From assembly GCF_001514235.1 (NCBI RefSeq), contig NZ_KQ948931.1, positions 249,363 to 313,362 of the forward strand: 64,000 bases of DNA, read 5' to 3'. The notes below the pieces were generated by a model, which was not told the origin of the DNA, did no database searches, and worked only from the letters and a program-made list of their open reading frames with translations. The first letter of the stretch is position 1. The number at the start of each line of letters is the position of its first letter. Position numbers and translations under genes: made by a program. The stretch comes from Streptomyces caeruleatus (GTDB lineage: Bacteria > Actinomycetota > Actinomycetes > Streptomycetales > Streptomycetaceae). Shown one piece after another: positions 8,173-16,238 of the stretch.

Positions 8173-9406
8173 CTAGCTTTGACGGCGGCACCAGTGGCCG
8201 GTGGACGGGTCTAGGGCTGTGATCATGGCGGCGACCGCCGAAAGGGCCGTCAGTGGGCCGATGACGAAGACGATCACCGGGGGTCCCTTCGTCGCCGCTC
8301 CCACCCCCAGAAGGAATAGGTACAGCAGGGTCACCGCGCCGCCAGCTGTCGCGATCACCCAGCGTCCGGCCACCTTGCGCCGGAGAAGCAGCAGCGCGCC
8401 CGTGACGAACCAGGCCGCCCATGACACGCCCATCAGCGGCTGAGCCTGCGCTAGGACCGGGCCCGCTGCAGCGCACAGCAATGCCAGCGTGATTGCGGCG
8501 GTCGCGCTCCTGCCACCGTGCTTGATCGTCACCGGGCGGCTCTCCGGCCCCGCTTGGCCCGCTGCGGCTGGCACACCGCGAAGGTGTGCCGTAGCCCTCG
8601 ACGTCGCAGCGCGGCGGCCTGGGAGCGCGCCGGGGGGTGGCGTGGAGGTGGATTCTCGCAGCAGCTCGCGGCATTCGACGGCGGAAGGCCGCTCGGCCGG
8701 CTGCAGGGAGGTCATCCGATCCAGCAGCATCAGCAGGTCCGGGGGGGACCGAGTCGCGGTCCTTGGGGGCGAGCAGCCCGGAGGAGGCGCGCGTGCCGGT
8801 GACTTTCTCGACCAGGACCAGGCCCAGTGCATAGACATCGGAGGCGGGGGTGGCGGGTTCGCCGTCGAGCTGTTCGGGAGCCATGTAGGCAGGGGTACCG
8901 AACCCCATCCCGGGTGCGGTGACGGTACGCGTGATGGAGTTGTCGTCGCGCGCAATGCCGAAGTCCATCAGCACGGCGGTCCCGTCCGCGCGGATCATGA
9001 TGTTCGCGGGCTTGACGTCCCTGTGAACGATCTTCACGTCGTGGATGTGAGCGAGCGCGTCCGCCAGGCTCGCTCCGGTTTCAACGACCGAGTTCACTTG
9101 CGCGACATCCCAAGTCGAGCCGGCCAAGAGTTCCATCACGACGTACGGCACTGAGTGGCCGCCGTGTTCAATCGTTCCGGCGTCGTGGACCGTGACGATG
9201 CTGCGGTGGTTCAGTTTGGCGAGGGTCTTGGACTCGCGTGCGAACCGGCTGGCTGCTTCCGGGTACTGAGCGATGCCAGTGATGAACTTGATGGCGACTA
9301 GCCGGTCAAGAGTCTGGTCCAGTGCCTCCCAGACTTCACCGAAGCCGCCGCTGCCGAGCGTGCGTAACAGCTTGTAGCGGCCTGCGATGGTCATGTCTTC
9401 GCGCAC
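8173..9406 (-). pseudogene. Membrane Ser/Thr kinase interrupted by a +1 frameshift
   Basis: The first ~220 codons encode an intact kinase domain: LGSGGFGEVWEA, VAIK, HRDVKPANI and MDFGIARD, then the GTPAYMAPEQ segment. At a run of seven C residues (7 G on the plus strand, 8741-8747) the frame is lost. Six C's would join it to PDLLMLLDRMTSLQPAERPS and then to three or four hydrophobic segments, giving about 410 aa. Without repair the frame runs on as Arg/Pro-rich nonsense. GTG at 9406 has AGGGAGAAGC in front. A TTA codon lies at 9365-9367. Real frameshift, slippage or sequencing error cannot be told apart here. Confidence 0.8.
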
Positions 9407-10117
9407 GCTTCTCCCTGAACCTCACGGGCCTTGATACGTCTTCAGTTGATGTTGACCCAACAGCCCGTGACTCGGTAGGGGCCGCAGGCGAAAAGTCAGC
9501 TTCCGCATGCGGCGAGCGTCACACTGGGAAGTGCGGGAGTGGCCGGCTGGACCAGATGAGTTCGCAGCTGAACTCGACCGCTAACGTCATGTTCGGCGAA
9601 GCTTGAACACTGACCCTCGGTCGGAGCTCAGCCGCAGGGGTGAAGTGAGAGTGTCCGTTGCGGCGCCCCGATGCCTCGCCTCGCGGAGTGAAGACCGTGA
9701 CTGCTCGGCTGGGGAAGGTGGGAGCGTTGGTTCCCTTTTGGCACACATGTGCACTAGGTCCCGGTGGTGCCCAGGTCCGACGTACCAGTCCGCCAAACCC
9801 TTGAGTAGCCGGTCAGAGGCGCATCAGAATCAGAGGCCTTCGCTTGGGGGCAGGGGCCCGACATGCTGTTCGTGGGGTGTGGTCGGAACATCAGGCGAAG
9901 TTTGCGATAGCACTGTCAGTTCAGCGGCTTGCGATCGCAGGGATTATGGGCCTGTGGAAGATCAAGGTCGGTCCAAGGTTCGTGGCTGCAACGGCTGGCA
10001 GGCCCGTGCTGACGTGTCAGCACGGGGCGCGGATCGAAGGGGATCGAGCGGGATGCAGGAGTATGGAACAGGAGTGTTTGTCCGGGTTCTCCGGCATTTC
10101 CGCAGGTCGGGAAGGTA

Positions 10118-10152
10118 ACAATTTCGGGTTCGACTCCCCTAGGCTCCACACC
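10118..10152 (+). other. tRNA/tmRNA-like 3' end (possible att scar)
   Basis: GGGTTCGACTCCC (T-arm-like, from 10127) is followed by AGGCTCCACACC, which resembles the GGCTCCACCA end of tmRNA or an acceptor arm. A strong hairpin follows. The T stem pairs over only three bases and I find no 5' half, so this is a remnant or integration target at best. Confidence 0.35.
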
Positions 10153-10155
10153 TCG

Positions 10156-10189
10156 GACCGGTCAGACGCTTCACCGCCTCTGGCCGGTC
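10156..10189 (+). terminator. Hairpin behind the RNA-like end
   Basis: GACCGGTCAGA (10156-10166) pairs with TCTGGCCGGTC (10179-10189), with one G-T pair, over a 12-nt loop. Confidence 0.6.
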
Positions 10190-10516
10190 TTCGCATGCCC
10201 GGACCCGAACGGGCGCGACGCCCCGGGTGACGTGCGTCACGTGAAGCGACGTGGCGTCATTGCAGATGTTTGCGCAAATGCCCGCGACGAGTGGTGACGT
10301 CGATGGTTGCGCAGGTCGTGGACATGATGCCGGGGTGGGCGCCCGGGTGCGGGGGGCCCGTGTGAGCTGGTGTGCATGCCTTCGCGTAATCAGGCGGACG
10401 CATGCCGTTAAGGAAATCTGCGCGGGACCTGCACATGGCGGCCGTTGCAAACGTCATCGTGGAGGGCGGGCGTAAACACGCACCGTCGCGCAGTCGCCTG
10501 GTGGAACCCGGTCGGT

Positions 10517-10530
10517 GTTCCACGTGAAAC
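10517..10530. other. parS-type site, one mismatch
   Basis: GTTCCACGTGAAAC differs from the parS palindrome at one base. It is the reverse complement of the variant at 14961-14974. Confidence 0.7.
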
Positions 10531-10535
10531 ATCAC

Positions 10536-10571
10536 TGTGGGGCGGGAGACCCTCAAGTCTCCCGCCCCACA
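10536..10571 (-). terminator. Terminator of the DUF5324 gene
   Basis: TGTGGGGCGGGAGAC (10536-10550) pairs perfectly with GTCTCCCGCCCCACA (10557-10571) over a 6-nt loop, about 40 bp past the DUF5324 stop. Confidence 0.85.
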
Positions 10572-10610
10572 GTCCAGTTCGATGCCCAGGGCCGTCACCG
10601 GCCCTTCACA

Positions 10611-11324
10611 TCACCGGCCCTCGTCGCGCCGGGCCGCCTCCTCCTCGGCTTCCTTCGCCTGCACCTCAGGATCGAGAACAGACTGGCCGCTGCCGTCCAC
10701 CGACGACAGACGATTCGCCTCGGGGACCTCGGTCGCAGCCGGAGGCTCGACCAACCAGTCAGGGTTGGCCTGCTTGTCCCACCACTTCCAGGCCGCGAAA
10801 GCGCCGCCCGCCAGAACACCGAGCACCGCCAGCATCTTCGCGGCACGGCCCGCCTTGGCACGCCGCTGATGCTTACGGACCAGCTTCTGGATCTCCTTCG
10901 GCGAGACCTGACCGCGCAACGCGGCCAACGCGGCCGCACCACGCGCAGTGGCCTCGTCCCTGACGGGCCCGGCCGCGGCCACAGCCTGCTCCAGCTTCGG
11001 CCGGGAGTAGACGGCGGCCTGCCGGGCAGCCTGACGCGTACGGACGGCAGCCTCATGGGCAGCCTGGTCGACCTTCGGCGGCACATGTGCACGGGCCTGC
11101 TCCAGGCGTGGCGCGACATACGTGCCGTACTGCATAAGGGCCTGCGCGCGGGCCTGCTCGGTGGCCTGCGTCACCTTCGGCGCGAGCCGTACGCGCGCCT
11201 CGTGCGCGTAGTGCGTAGCCCTGTCCTTGGCGGTGTCGGCGTAGGGCGCCACCACTTCCGCGGCGTGCAGCACGCTGTCCTTCGCCGAGCCGGTCGCGGC
11301 GCGCACGCTGTCGATGCGGGTCAC
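10611..11324 (-). CDS. DUF5324 family membrane-associated protein
   Basis: This is a 237-aa protein conserved in Streptomyces next to the cyclophilin gene; its function is unknown. Residues 1-155 are Ala-rich with regular charged residues (for example AKDRATHYAHEARVRLAPKV) and predict long amphipathic helices. One membrane segment lies near 160-180 (AKMLAVLGVLAGGAFAAWKW), followed by an acidic tail. GTG at 11324 has a strong AGGAGGAGG before it. It is divergent from the cyclophilin gene. Confidence 0.8.
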   Translation of the reverse strand: MTRIDSVRAATGSAKDSVLHAAEVVAPYADTAKDRATHYAHEARVRLAPKVTQATEQARAQALMQYGTYVAPRLEQARAHVPPKVDQAAHEAAVRTRQAARQAAVYSRPKLEQAVAAAGPVRDEATARGAAALAALRGQVSPKEIQKLVRKHQRRAKAGRAAKMLAVLGVLAGGAFAAWKWWDKQANPDWLVEPPAATEVPEANRLSSVDGSGQSVLDPEVQAKEAEEEAARRDEGR

Positions 11325-11650
11325 GGGTTTCCTCCTCCTCGGTGGCGTACGGTAATTCGACTTTCCACCCTTTTACGGATCATGCCTGCCGGAACGCTCT
11401 GCGGCATGTGAGGGCGGGCATATGGGTGCCGATGTGCTTGATCAAGTGCAATAACGGACCAATGCGGGGCAACGTGGCTTGTCGTCGACAATGCCACGGT
11501 TCTTCCCGTCGCGCCCCCGCCACGGACCGACTCGATGGGTTTTCTGCAAGGAATCAGCCCGGTTGCGTGCGGGTGAACGAACGCCGGGCGACGGACACCC
11601 ACGTCCATGCGAGGATCGGAGGGTCACAGGAAGACAACGGAAGGCAGATC
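11325..11650. other. Divergent intergenic region
   Basis: This is the promoter region for DUF5324 (minus) and cyclophilin (plus). The only structure I see is the palindrome CTTGATCAAG at 11437-11446, a possible operator. Confidence 0.45.
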
Positions 11651-12184
11651 GTGGCCGAGCAGCTCTACGCCACCCTGAAGACCAACCACGGCGACATCGA
11701 GGTCCGGCTCTTCCCGAACCACGCGCCGATCACGGTCAAGAACTTCGTCGAACTTGCCCAGGGCGAGCGTGAGTGGACGAACCCCACCACCGGCGAGAAG
11801 TCCACGGCCAAGCTCTACGACGGCACGGTCTTCCACCGCGTCATCAGCGGCTTCATGATCCAGGGCGGCGACCCCCTCGGCAACGGCACCGGCGGCCCCG
11901 GCTACCAGTTCCAGGACGAGTTCCACCCCGACCTGCGCTTCGACAAGCCCTACCTGCTCGCCATGGCCAACGCCGGGCCCGGCACCAACGGCTCCCAGTT
12001 CTTCATCACGGTCTCCCCGACCACCTGGCTGAACCGCAAGCACACCATCTTCGGCGAGGTCACCGACCCCGCCAGCCAGAAGACCGTCGACACCATCGCC
12101 GCCGTCCAGACCAACCCGCGCACCGACCGCCCCGTCAACGACATCGTCATCGAGTCGGTCGTCATCGAAACCCGCGAGAGCTGA
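11651..12184 (+). CDS. Cyclophilin-type peptidyl-prolyl cis-trans isomerase
   Basis: This is a 177-aa cytoplasmic protein-folding enzyme that isomerises Xaa-Pro bonds. Cyclophilin signatures are present in order: VKNFVELAQGE, FHRVISGFMIQGGDPLGNGT, FDKPYLLAMANAGPGTNGSQ followed by FFIT, and the HTIFGEV segment. The Arg and Phe in FHR and the GSQFF residues form the active site in this family. GTG at 11651 (AEQLYATLKTNHGDIEV) follows GGAAGG. An upstream in-frame extension lacks cyclophilin features. A hairpin closes the gene. Confidence 0.95.
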   Translation: MAEQLYATLKTNHGDIEVRLFPNHAPITVKNFVELAQGEREWTNPTTGEKSTAKLYDGTVFHRVISGFMIQGGDPLGNGTGGPGYQFQDEFHPDLRFDKPYLLAMANAGPGTNGSQFFITVSPTTWLNRKHTIFGEVTDPASQKTVDTIAAVQTNPRTDRPVNDIVIESVVIETRES

Positions 12185-12230
12185 GACCGCGACGCGCACA
12201 GCGCCCGACACCTCCCACAGGGAACCAAAC

Positions 12231-12260
12231 GCCCCGCTCGTCCGTAAGGATGAGCGGGGC
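12231..12260 (+). terminator. Hairpin after cyclophilin gene
   Basis: GCCCCGCTC (12231-12239) pairs with GAGCGGGGC (12252-12260). It stands between the cyclophilin stop and the rhomboid start. Confidence 0.7.
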
Positions 12261-12304
12261 GGTGCATGAGGACGTGCACCGCGTACGACGACCTAGGGGA
12301 CCTC

Positions 12305-13192
12305 ATGGACCAGCCGGCAGGCAGCCCGCAGGACGCCCAGAGCCTGCCCGTCTGCTACCGCCACCCGGACCGCGAGACCGGCATCCGCTGCACCCGCTGC
12401 GAACGCCCCATCTGCCCCGAATGCATGGTCAACGCCTCCGTCGGCTTCCAATGCCCCAACTGCGTCCGCACCGGATCCGGCACCGGCCGCGCCCCCAGCG
12501 CCTCCCAGCCCCGCACCCTGGCAGGCGGCACCCTCACCGCCGACCCCCGCCTCCTCACCAAGATCCTCATCGGGATCAACCTGGCGATCTTCATCGCCGT
12601 CCAGACCAGCGACGCCCTCCGCAACGACCTGGTCCTCCTCGGCGCATGGCCACCGGCGCCGTACACACCCACCCAAGGCGTCGCGGGAGGCGAGTGGTAC
12701 CGCCTGGTCACCTCGATGTTCACCCACGAGGCACCCTGGCACCTCGGCTTCAACATGCTCAGCCTCTGGTGGCTCGGCGGCCCCCTGGAAACCGCCCTCG
12801 GCCGCGCCCGCTACCTCACGGTCTACTTCGTCTCCGGCCTCGCAGGCAGCGCCCTCGCCTACCTCCTGGCCTCACCGACCACCGCCACACTCGGCGCCTC
12901 CGGCGCCATCTTCGGCCTGTTCGGCGCCACCGCCGTCCTGATGCGGCGCCTCGACTACGACATGCGGCCGATCATCGCCTTGCTGGTGATCAACCTGATC
13001 TTCACCTTCGCCCCAGGATTCAACATCTCCTGGCAGGCCCACATCGGCGGCCTCGTCGCCGGCGTGATCACGGGCTACGCGATGGTCCACGCCCCACGTG
13101 AGCACCGGGCGCTGATCCAGTACGGCACATGCGCGCTGGTCCTGGCTGTCGTGGTGCTCCTGACCCTGCTCAGGACTGCCCAGCTCACTTAA
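12305..13192 (+). CDS. Rhomboid family intramembrane serine protease with Zn-ribbon N-terminus
   Basis: This is a 295-aa membrane protease. The N-terminal ~55 residues have paired cysteines (CYRHP, CTRCERPICPECMVN, CPNC), a B-box-like zinc site common in actinobacterial rhomboids. Six or so membrane segments follow. The catalytic Ser is in TLGASGAIFGLFG and the catalytic His in WQAHIGGLVAG. ATG at 12305 (MDQPAGSP) fits the family start better than the upstream extension. Substrates are unknown. Confidence 0.92.
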   Translation: MDQPAGSPQDAQSLPVCYRHPDRETGIRCTRCERPICPECMVNASVGFQCPNCVRTGSGTGRAPSASQPRTLAGGTLTADPRLLTKILIGINLAIFIAVQTSDALRNDLVLLGAWPPAPYTPTQGVAGGEWYRLVTSMFTHEAPWHLGFNMLSLWWLGGPLETALGRARYLTVYFVSGLAGSALAYLLASPTTATLGASGAIFGLFGATAVLMRRLDYDMRPIIALLVINLIFTFAPGFNISWQAHIGGLVAGVITGYAMVHAPREHRALIQYGTCALVLAVVVLLTLLRTAQLT

Positions 13193-13472
13193 CGCGCCCT
13201 GTTGTCCACAGTGGGTGCCGGATCTTGTGCACATTGTGCGGGAACAGCTGTACCCCCTGTCACCGAGCCGCGTTTCCGCAGGTCAGGCAGGGGGTGAACA
13301 GGTTTTCGATTGCGGGCGCCGGTCTGTTAATTCGTCACACCGGCGTCAACGGTCGATGAGTTATCCACAGATCGTCTTTCTTTTTCAACACTGTGGACAA
13401 CGGCTGTGGATAACTCAGCGGATAGCCCTGGGCAGAGCTGCGTTCACCGTGAAGTGACCGCCCGTTCGGCGG
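13193..13472. promoter_or_regulatory. DnaA-box cluster upstream of crgA locus
   Basis: Four perfect 9-mer DnaA boxes lie in 212 bp: TTGTCCACA 13202-13210, TTATCCACA 13361-13369, and on the minus strand 13392-13400 (TTGTCCACA) and 13405-13413 (TTATCCACA). TTGTGCACA at 13225-13233 is a one-mismatch match. The region lies between the convergent rhomboid and crgA genes and contains no gene. DnaA-box clusters outside oriC that limit initiation are known in Streptomyces. Confidence 0.75.
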
Positions 13473-13727
13473 CTACTTCCACTGGGTGGAGACGCCGAAT
13501 CCGGCGGCGATGAAGCCGAAGCCCACCACGATGTTCCAGTTGCCGAGGGCGTCGATGGGCAGCGAACCGTCAGTCACGTAGAAGACGACGATCCAGGCCA
13601 GGCCGATGAGGAACATGGCCAGCATCACGGGCGCGACCCAGGCGCGGCTGTTCAGCTTGATGGCTGCCGCCTGCTTCGACGGCGGCGGCGTGTAGTCGGC
13701 CTTCTTGCGGATACGTGACTTCGGCAC
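13473..13727 (-). CDS. crgA: Cell division protein CrgA
   Basis: This is an 84-aa membrane protein that inhibits FtsZ-ring formation and coordinates sporulation septation in Streptomyces. The N-terminus is basic (VPKSRIRKKADYTPPPSK), followed by two membrane segments (VAPVMLAMFLIGLAWIVVFY; WNIVVGFGFIAAGFGVST). GTG at 13725-13727 has AGGAGAGACCCTC ahead and gives the usual CrgA length; an upstream in-frame start would add a Pro/Arg-rich extension not typical of the family. It is divergent from the DUF881 gene. Confidence 0.95.
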   Translation of the reverse strand: MPKSRIRKKADYTPPPSKQAAAIKLNSRAWVAPVMLAMFLIGLAWIVVFYVTDGSLPIDALGNWNIVVGFGFIAAGFGVSTQWK

Positions 13728-13868
13728 GAGGGTCTCTCCTGTCGATGCGCTGCGTGGCCGCGCAGGGAACTGTGGCTGGCTCGGGGCAGCGTACAAGGGG
13801 ACTCTGATTGCTCCCCCGGGCGTCCGTTAGCGTAGTGCTTCCGCGGCGCCGAAGGAGATAAGGGTACG

Positions 13869-14645
13869 TTGAGCAATTCTGCCGACTCCCCCGGGACGGG
13901 ATCCAGTCCTGTCCGTGGCCGATTCCGGCCGGTGCGGGTGCTGACCGCGGCCGTCTTCGCTCTCGCGGGGCTCATTTTCTTCACCAGTTTCAACACGGCC
14001 AAGGGCACCAACATCCGTACGGACGCCTCGCTGCTGAAGCTGTCGGACCTCATCCAGGAGCGCAGTCACAAGAACGGTCAGCTCAATGAGTCCAACGCGG
14101 TCCTGCGGGATGACGTGGAGGCGTTGGCCGAGCGGGATGACGGCAGTACCCAGGCCGAGGACGACAAGCTGGCGGCGCTGGAGCGGAACGCGGGGACGCA
14201 GAAGCTGTCGGGTGAGGCGATCTCGGTGACGCTGAACGACGCTCCGCCGGACGCGACCGCGAAGCTTCCCGGCTATCCCGAGCCGCAGCCCGACTACCTG
14301 GTCATTCACCAGCAGGACCTGCAGGCCGTGGTCAACGCGTTGTGGCAGAGCGGCGCCAAGGGCATCAAGGTCATGGACCAGCGGTTGATCTCGACCAGTG
14401 CGGTGCGCTGTGTGGGTAACACCCTGATTCTTCAGGGGCGGGTCTACTCGCCGCCGTACAAGATCACGGCGGTGGGGGACCCGGAGAAGATGCAGACGGC
14501 GCTCGCGGCTTCGCCGGCGATCCAGAACTACATGGTGTACGTGAATGTCTACGGTCTTGGCTGGAAAGTCACCGAGGACGGGACGGTGACTCTGCCGGGT
14601 TACTCGGGCACAGTGGATCTGCAGTACGCCAAGCCTGTGGAATGA
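13869..14645 (+). CDS. DUF881 family protein
   Basis: This is a 258-aa single-pass membrane protein. A TTG start at 13869 lies downstream of GAAGGAGAT. A membrane segment at about residues 21-40 is followed by a coiled-coil-like stretch (LIQERSHKNGQLNESNAVLR). The DUF881 domain has GEAISVTLNDAP and DYLVIHQQDLQAVVNALWQS followed by GAKGIKVMDQRL. The family occurs in Gram-positive envelope and division loci, but its molecular role is not established. It is the first gene of the DUF881-sortase-amidotransferase cluster. Confidence 0.9.
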   Translation: MSNSADSPGTGSSPVRGRFRPVRVLTAAVFALAGLIFFTSFNTAKGTNIRTDASLLKLSDLIQERSHKNGQLNESNAVLRDDVEALAERDDGSTQAEDDKLAALERNAGTQKLSGEAISVTLNDAPPDATAKLPGYPEPQPDYLVIHQQDLQAVVNALWQSGAKGIKVMDQRLISTSAVRCVGNTLILQGRVYSPPYKITAVGDPEKMQTALAASPAIQNYMVYVNVYGLGWKVTEDGTVTLPGYSGTVDLQYAKPVE

Positions 14646-14674
14646 GCCCGCTCTAGTCCTCTCTGGAGCTGCCG

Positions 14675-15388
14675 GTGCGTGTCGTCGTCAGGACCGTCAG
14701 CGAGCTGTGCATCACTGTGGGCTCTGTGATCGTCCTGTTCGTCGTCTATGTGCTGTTCTGGACCGGTGTGAAGGCCGATCACGTCATGGACGATCAGATT
14801 GATCGGTTACAGGAGCAGTGGGCGCAGGGGGCGGTGCGGCCCACGGCCGCGGCTCCCGGCAGCGAGGCCGGTCAGGGCAAGGGCGCGCAGGCGAGTCCGC
14901 CGACGCCCGCGCCGTACTCTGCGGACAAGCCTTTCGCGATCATGTACATCCCGCGTCTTGGTTTCACGTGGAACAAGCCGGTGCTCGAAGGCACCGCCAC
15001 CGGGACCTTGAAGAAGGGGCTCGGTCATTACGCGAGGACCGCGCAGCTGGGGCAGAAGGGGAACTTTTCGGTGGCCGGTCACCGGCGTACGTACGGTGAT
15101 CCCTTCAAGGACTTGCCGAGGCTGAGGCCCGGTGACGCCGTGGTCCTGACCGACGGGACCACCTGGTTCACGTATCGGATCGACAAAGGCCCTTACAAAA
15201 CCCTGCCCACGGACATTGAGGTGATCGACGCTGTGCCCCGTAAGTCGGGGTACACGCGTGAGGGCCGCTATCTCACTCTGACCACGTGTGATCCGGAGTG
15301 GGGGCACAGTCACCGGCTGATCGTGTGGGCCCATCTGGACTCCACCCAGCCTGTGGAGGCCGGGAAACCGGAGGCGTTGCGCCGTTAG
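14675..15388 (+). CDS. Class E sortase
   Basis: This is a 237-aa membrane-anchored cysteine transpeptidase. An N-terminal signal-anchor (LCITVGSVIVLFVVYVLFW) is followed by a linker and the sortase barrel. Catalytic residues are seen: His in FSVAGHRRT, Cys in YLTLTTCDPEWG and Arg in HSHRLIVW. Class E sortases recognise LAXTG-type signals on surface proteins, which is family knowledge. The GTG start at 14675 follows TGGAG. A parS variant (14961-14974) lies inside the coding sequence. Confidence 0.92.
   Translation: MRVVVRTVSELCITVGSVIVLFVVYVLFWTGVKADHVMDDQIDRLQEQWAQGAVRPTAAAPGSEAGQGKGAQASPPTPAPYSADKPFAIMYIPRLGFTWNKPVLEGTATGTLKKGLGHYARTAQLGQKGNFSVAGHRRTYGDPFKDLPRLRPGDAVVLTDGTTWFTYRIDKGPYKTLPTDIEVIDAVPRKSGYTREGRYLTLTTCDPEWGHSHRLIVWAHLDSTQPVEAGKPEALRR
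14961..14974. other. parS-type site inside sortase gene, one mismatch
   Basis: GTTTCACGTGGAAC encodes part of GFTWN in the sortase and differs from the parS palindrome at one base. Confidence 0.6.
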
Positions 15389-15441
15389 TCTGTTGGCTGT
15401 ACGGCGTGAGTCTGGTGCCGTGGTGCGACGAAAGGGACGGC

Positions 15442-15603
15442 ATGTACGGCTGGATCTGGCGGCATCTGCCGGGGAATGCGTGGGTGAGGGCGCTGATCTC
15501 GCTCGCTCTGGTCGTGGCCGTGGTCTACGTCCTGTTCAACTACGTCTTCCCGTGGGCCGAACCGCTGCTGCCCTTCAACGATGTGACGGTGGACAACCAG
15601 TGA
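15442..15603 (+). CDS. Small single-pass membrane protein
   Basis: This is a 53-aa protein with one membrane helix (ALISLALVVAVVYVLFNYVF) and a short polar tail (PFNDVTVDNQ). ATG at 15442 is preceded by GAAAGGGA. Its stop overlaps the GTG start of the amidotransferase gene, which suggests translational coupling. It sits between two sortase/amidotransferase genes of one cluster. Function unknown. Confidence 0.75.
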   Translation: MYGWIWRHLPGNAWVRALISLALVVAVVYVLFNYVFPWAEPLLPFNDVTVDNQ

Positions 15604-16238
15604 GCGCGCGCATTCTGGTCGTGGACAACTACGACAGCTTCGTCTTCAACCTGGTCCAGTACCTGTACCAGCTCGGTGCCGAGTGCGAGGTGCTGCGCAA
15701 CGACGAGGTGTCGACGGCGCATGCCCAGGACGGTTTCGACGGTGTGCTGCTGTCGCCGGGGCCGGGGACGCCGGAGGAGGCGGGGGTGTGCGTGGACATG
15801 GTCCGGCACTGTGCCTCGACCGGCGTGCCGGTTTTCGGTGTGTGTCTCGGTATGCAGTCGATGCAGGTGGCGTACGGCGGTGTGGTGGACCGTGCGCCGG
15901 AGCTGCTGCACGGCAAGACCTCGCTGGTGGAGCACGAGGGCAGGGGTGTCTTCGCGGGCCTGCCGACGCCGTTCACGGCGACTCGCTACCACTCCCTGGC
16001 GGCGGAGCCGGGGACGGTGCCGGCCGAGCTGGAGGTCACGGCTCGTACGCACGACGGGATCATCATGGGGCTGCGGCACCGTGAACTCCGGGTCGAGGGT
16101 GTGCAGTTCCACCCCGAGTCGGTCCTGACCGAGCATGGGCACCGGATGCTGGCCAACTGGCTGGTGGAGTGCGGCGACCAGGGTGCGGTGGCAAGGTCTG
16201 CGGGGCTCGCCCCGGTGGTGGGCAGGGCCACGGCGTGA
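15600..16238 (+). CDS. Anthranilate/para-aminobenzoate synthase glutamine amidotransferase (component II)
   Basis: This is a 212-aa class I glutamine amidotransferase that passes ammonia from glutamine to chorismate via a partner TrpE/PabB subunit. The start VSARILVVDNYDSFVFNLVQ is characteristic. The catalytic Cys is in FGVCLGMQSM and the His/Glu pair in QFHPESVLTEHG. No component I gene is near, so it may serve folate (PabA) or tryptophan (TrpG) synthesis, or both. The GTG start overlaps the preceding stop, and its own stop overlaps the next GTG. Confidence 0.93.
   Translation: MSARILVVDNYDSFVFNLVQYLYQLGAECEVLRNDEVSTAHAQDGFDGVLLSPGPGTPEEAGVCVDMVRHCASTGVPVFGVCLGMQSMQVAYGGVVDRAPELLHGKTSLVEHEGRGVFAGLPTPFTATRYHSLAAEPGTVPAELEVTARTHDGIIMGLRHRELRVEGVQFHPESVLTEHGHRMLANWLVECGDQGAVARSAGLAPVVGRATA

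Larger units (their letters stand above)
9407..10535. other. Gene-poor stretch with RNA-like end and parS variant
   Basis: I find no protein I can support over 1.1 kb. Open frames here lack family features and clear ribosome sites. The stretch does hold a tRNA/tmRNA-like 3' end (about 10120-10152), a hairpin behind it, a TGACGTGCGTCA palindrome near 10209-10220, and a parS variant at 10517-10530. Confidence 0.55.

Noticed and set aside
9391..9406. ATG at 9394 as start of the broken kinase
   Set aside because: The GTG at 9406 has AGGGAGAAGC in place, while the ATG has no Shine-Dalgarno; the kinase fold does not decide.
9603..10230. Several open frames of 100-170 codons
   Set aside because: No family features, no clear ribosome site and overlapping alternatives on both strands; typical of GC-rich non-coding DNA.
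11773..13101. Plus-strand Arg/Pro/His-rich frame of 440 codons
   Set aside because: It overlaps both cyclophilin and rhomboid genes in another frame and has no domain.
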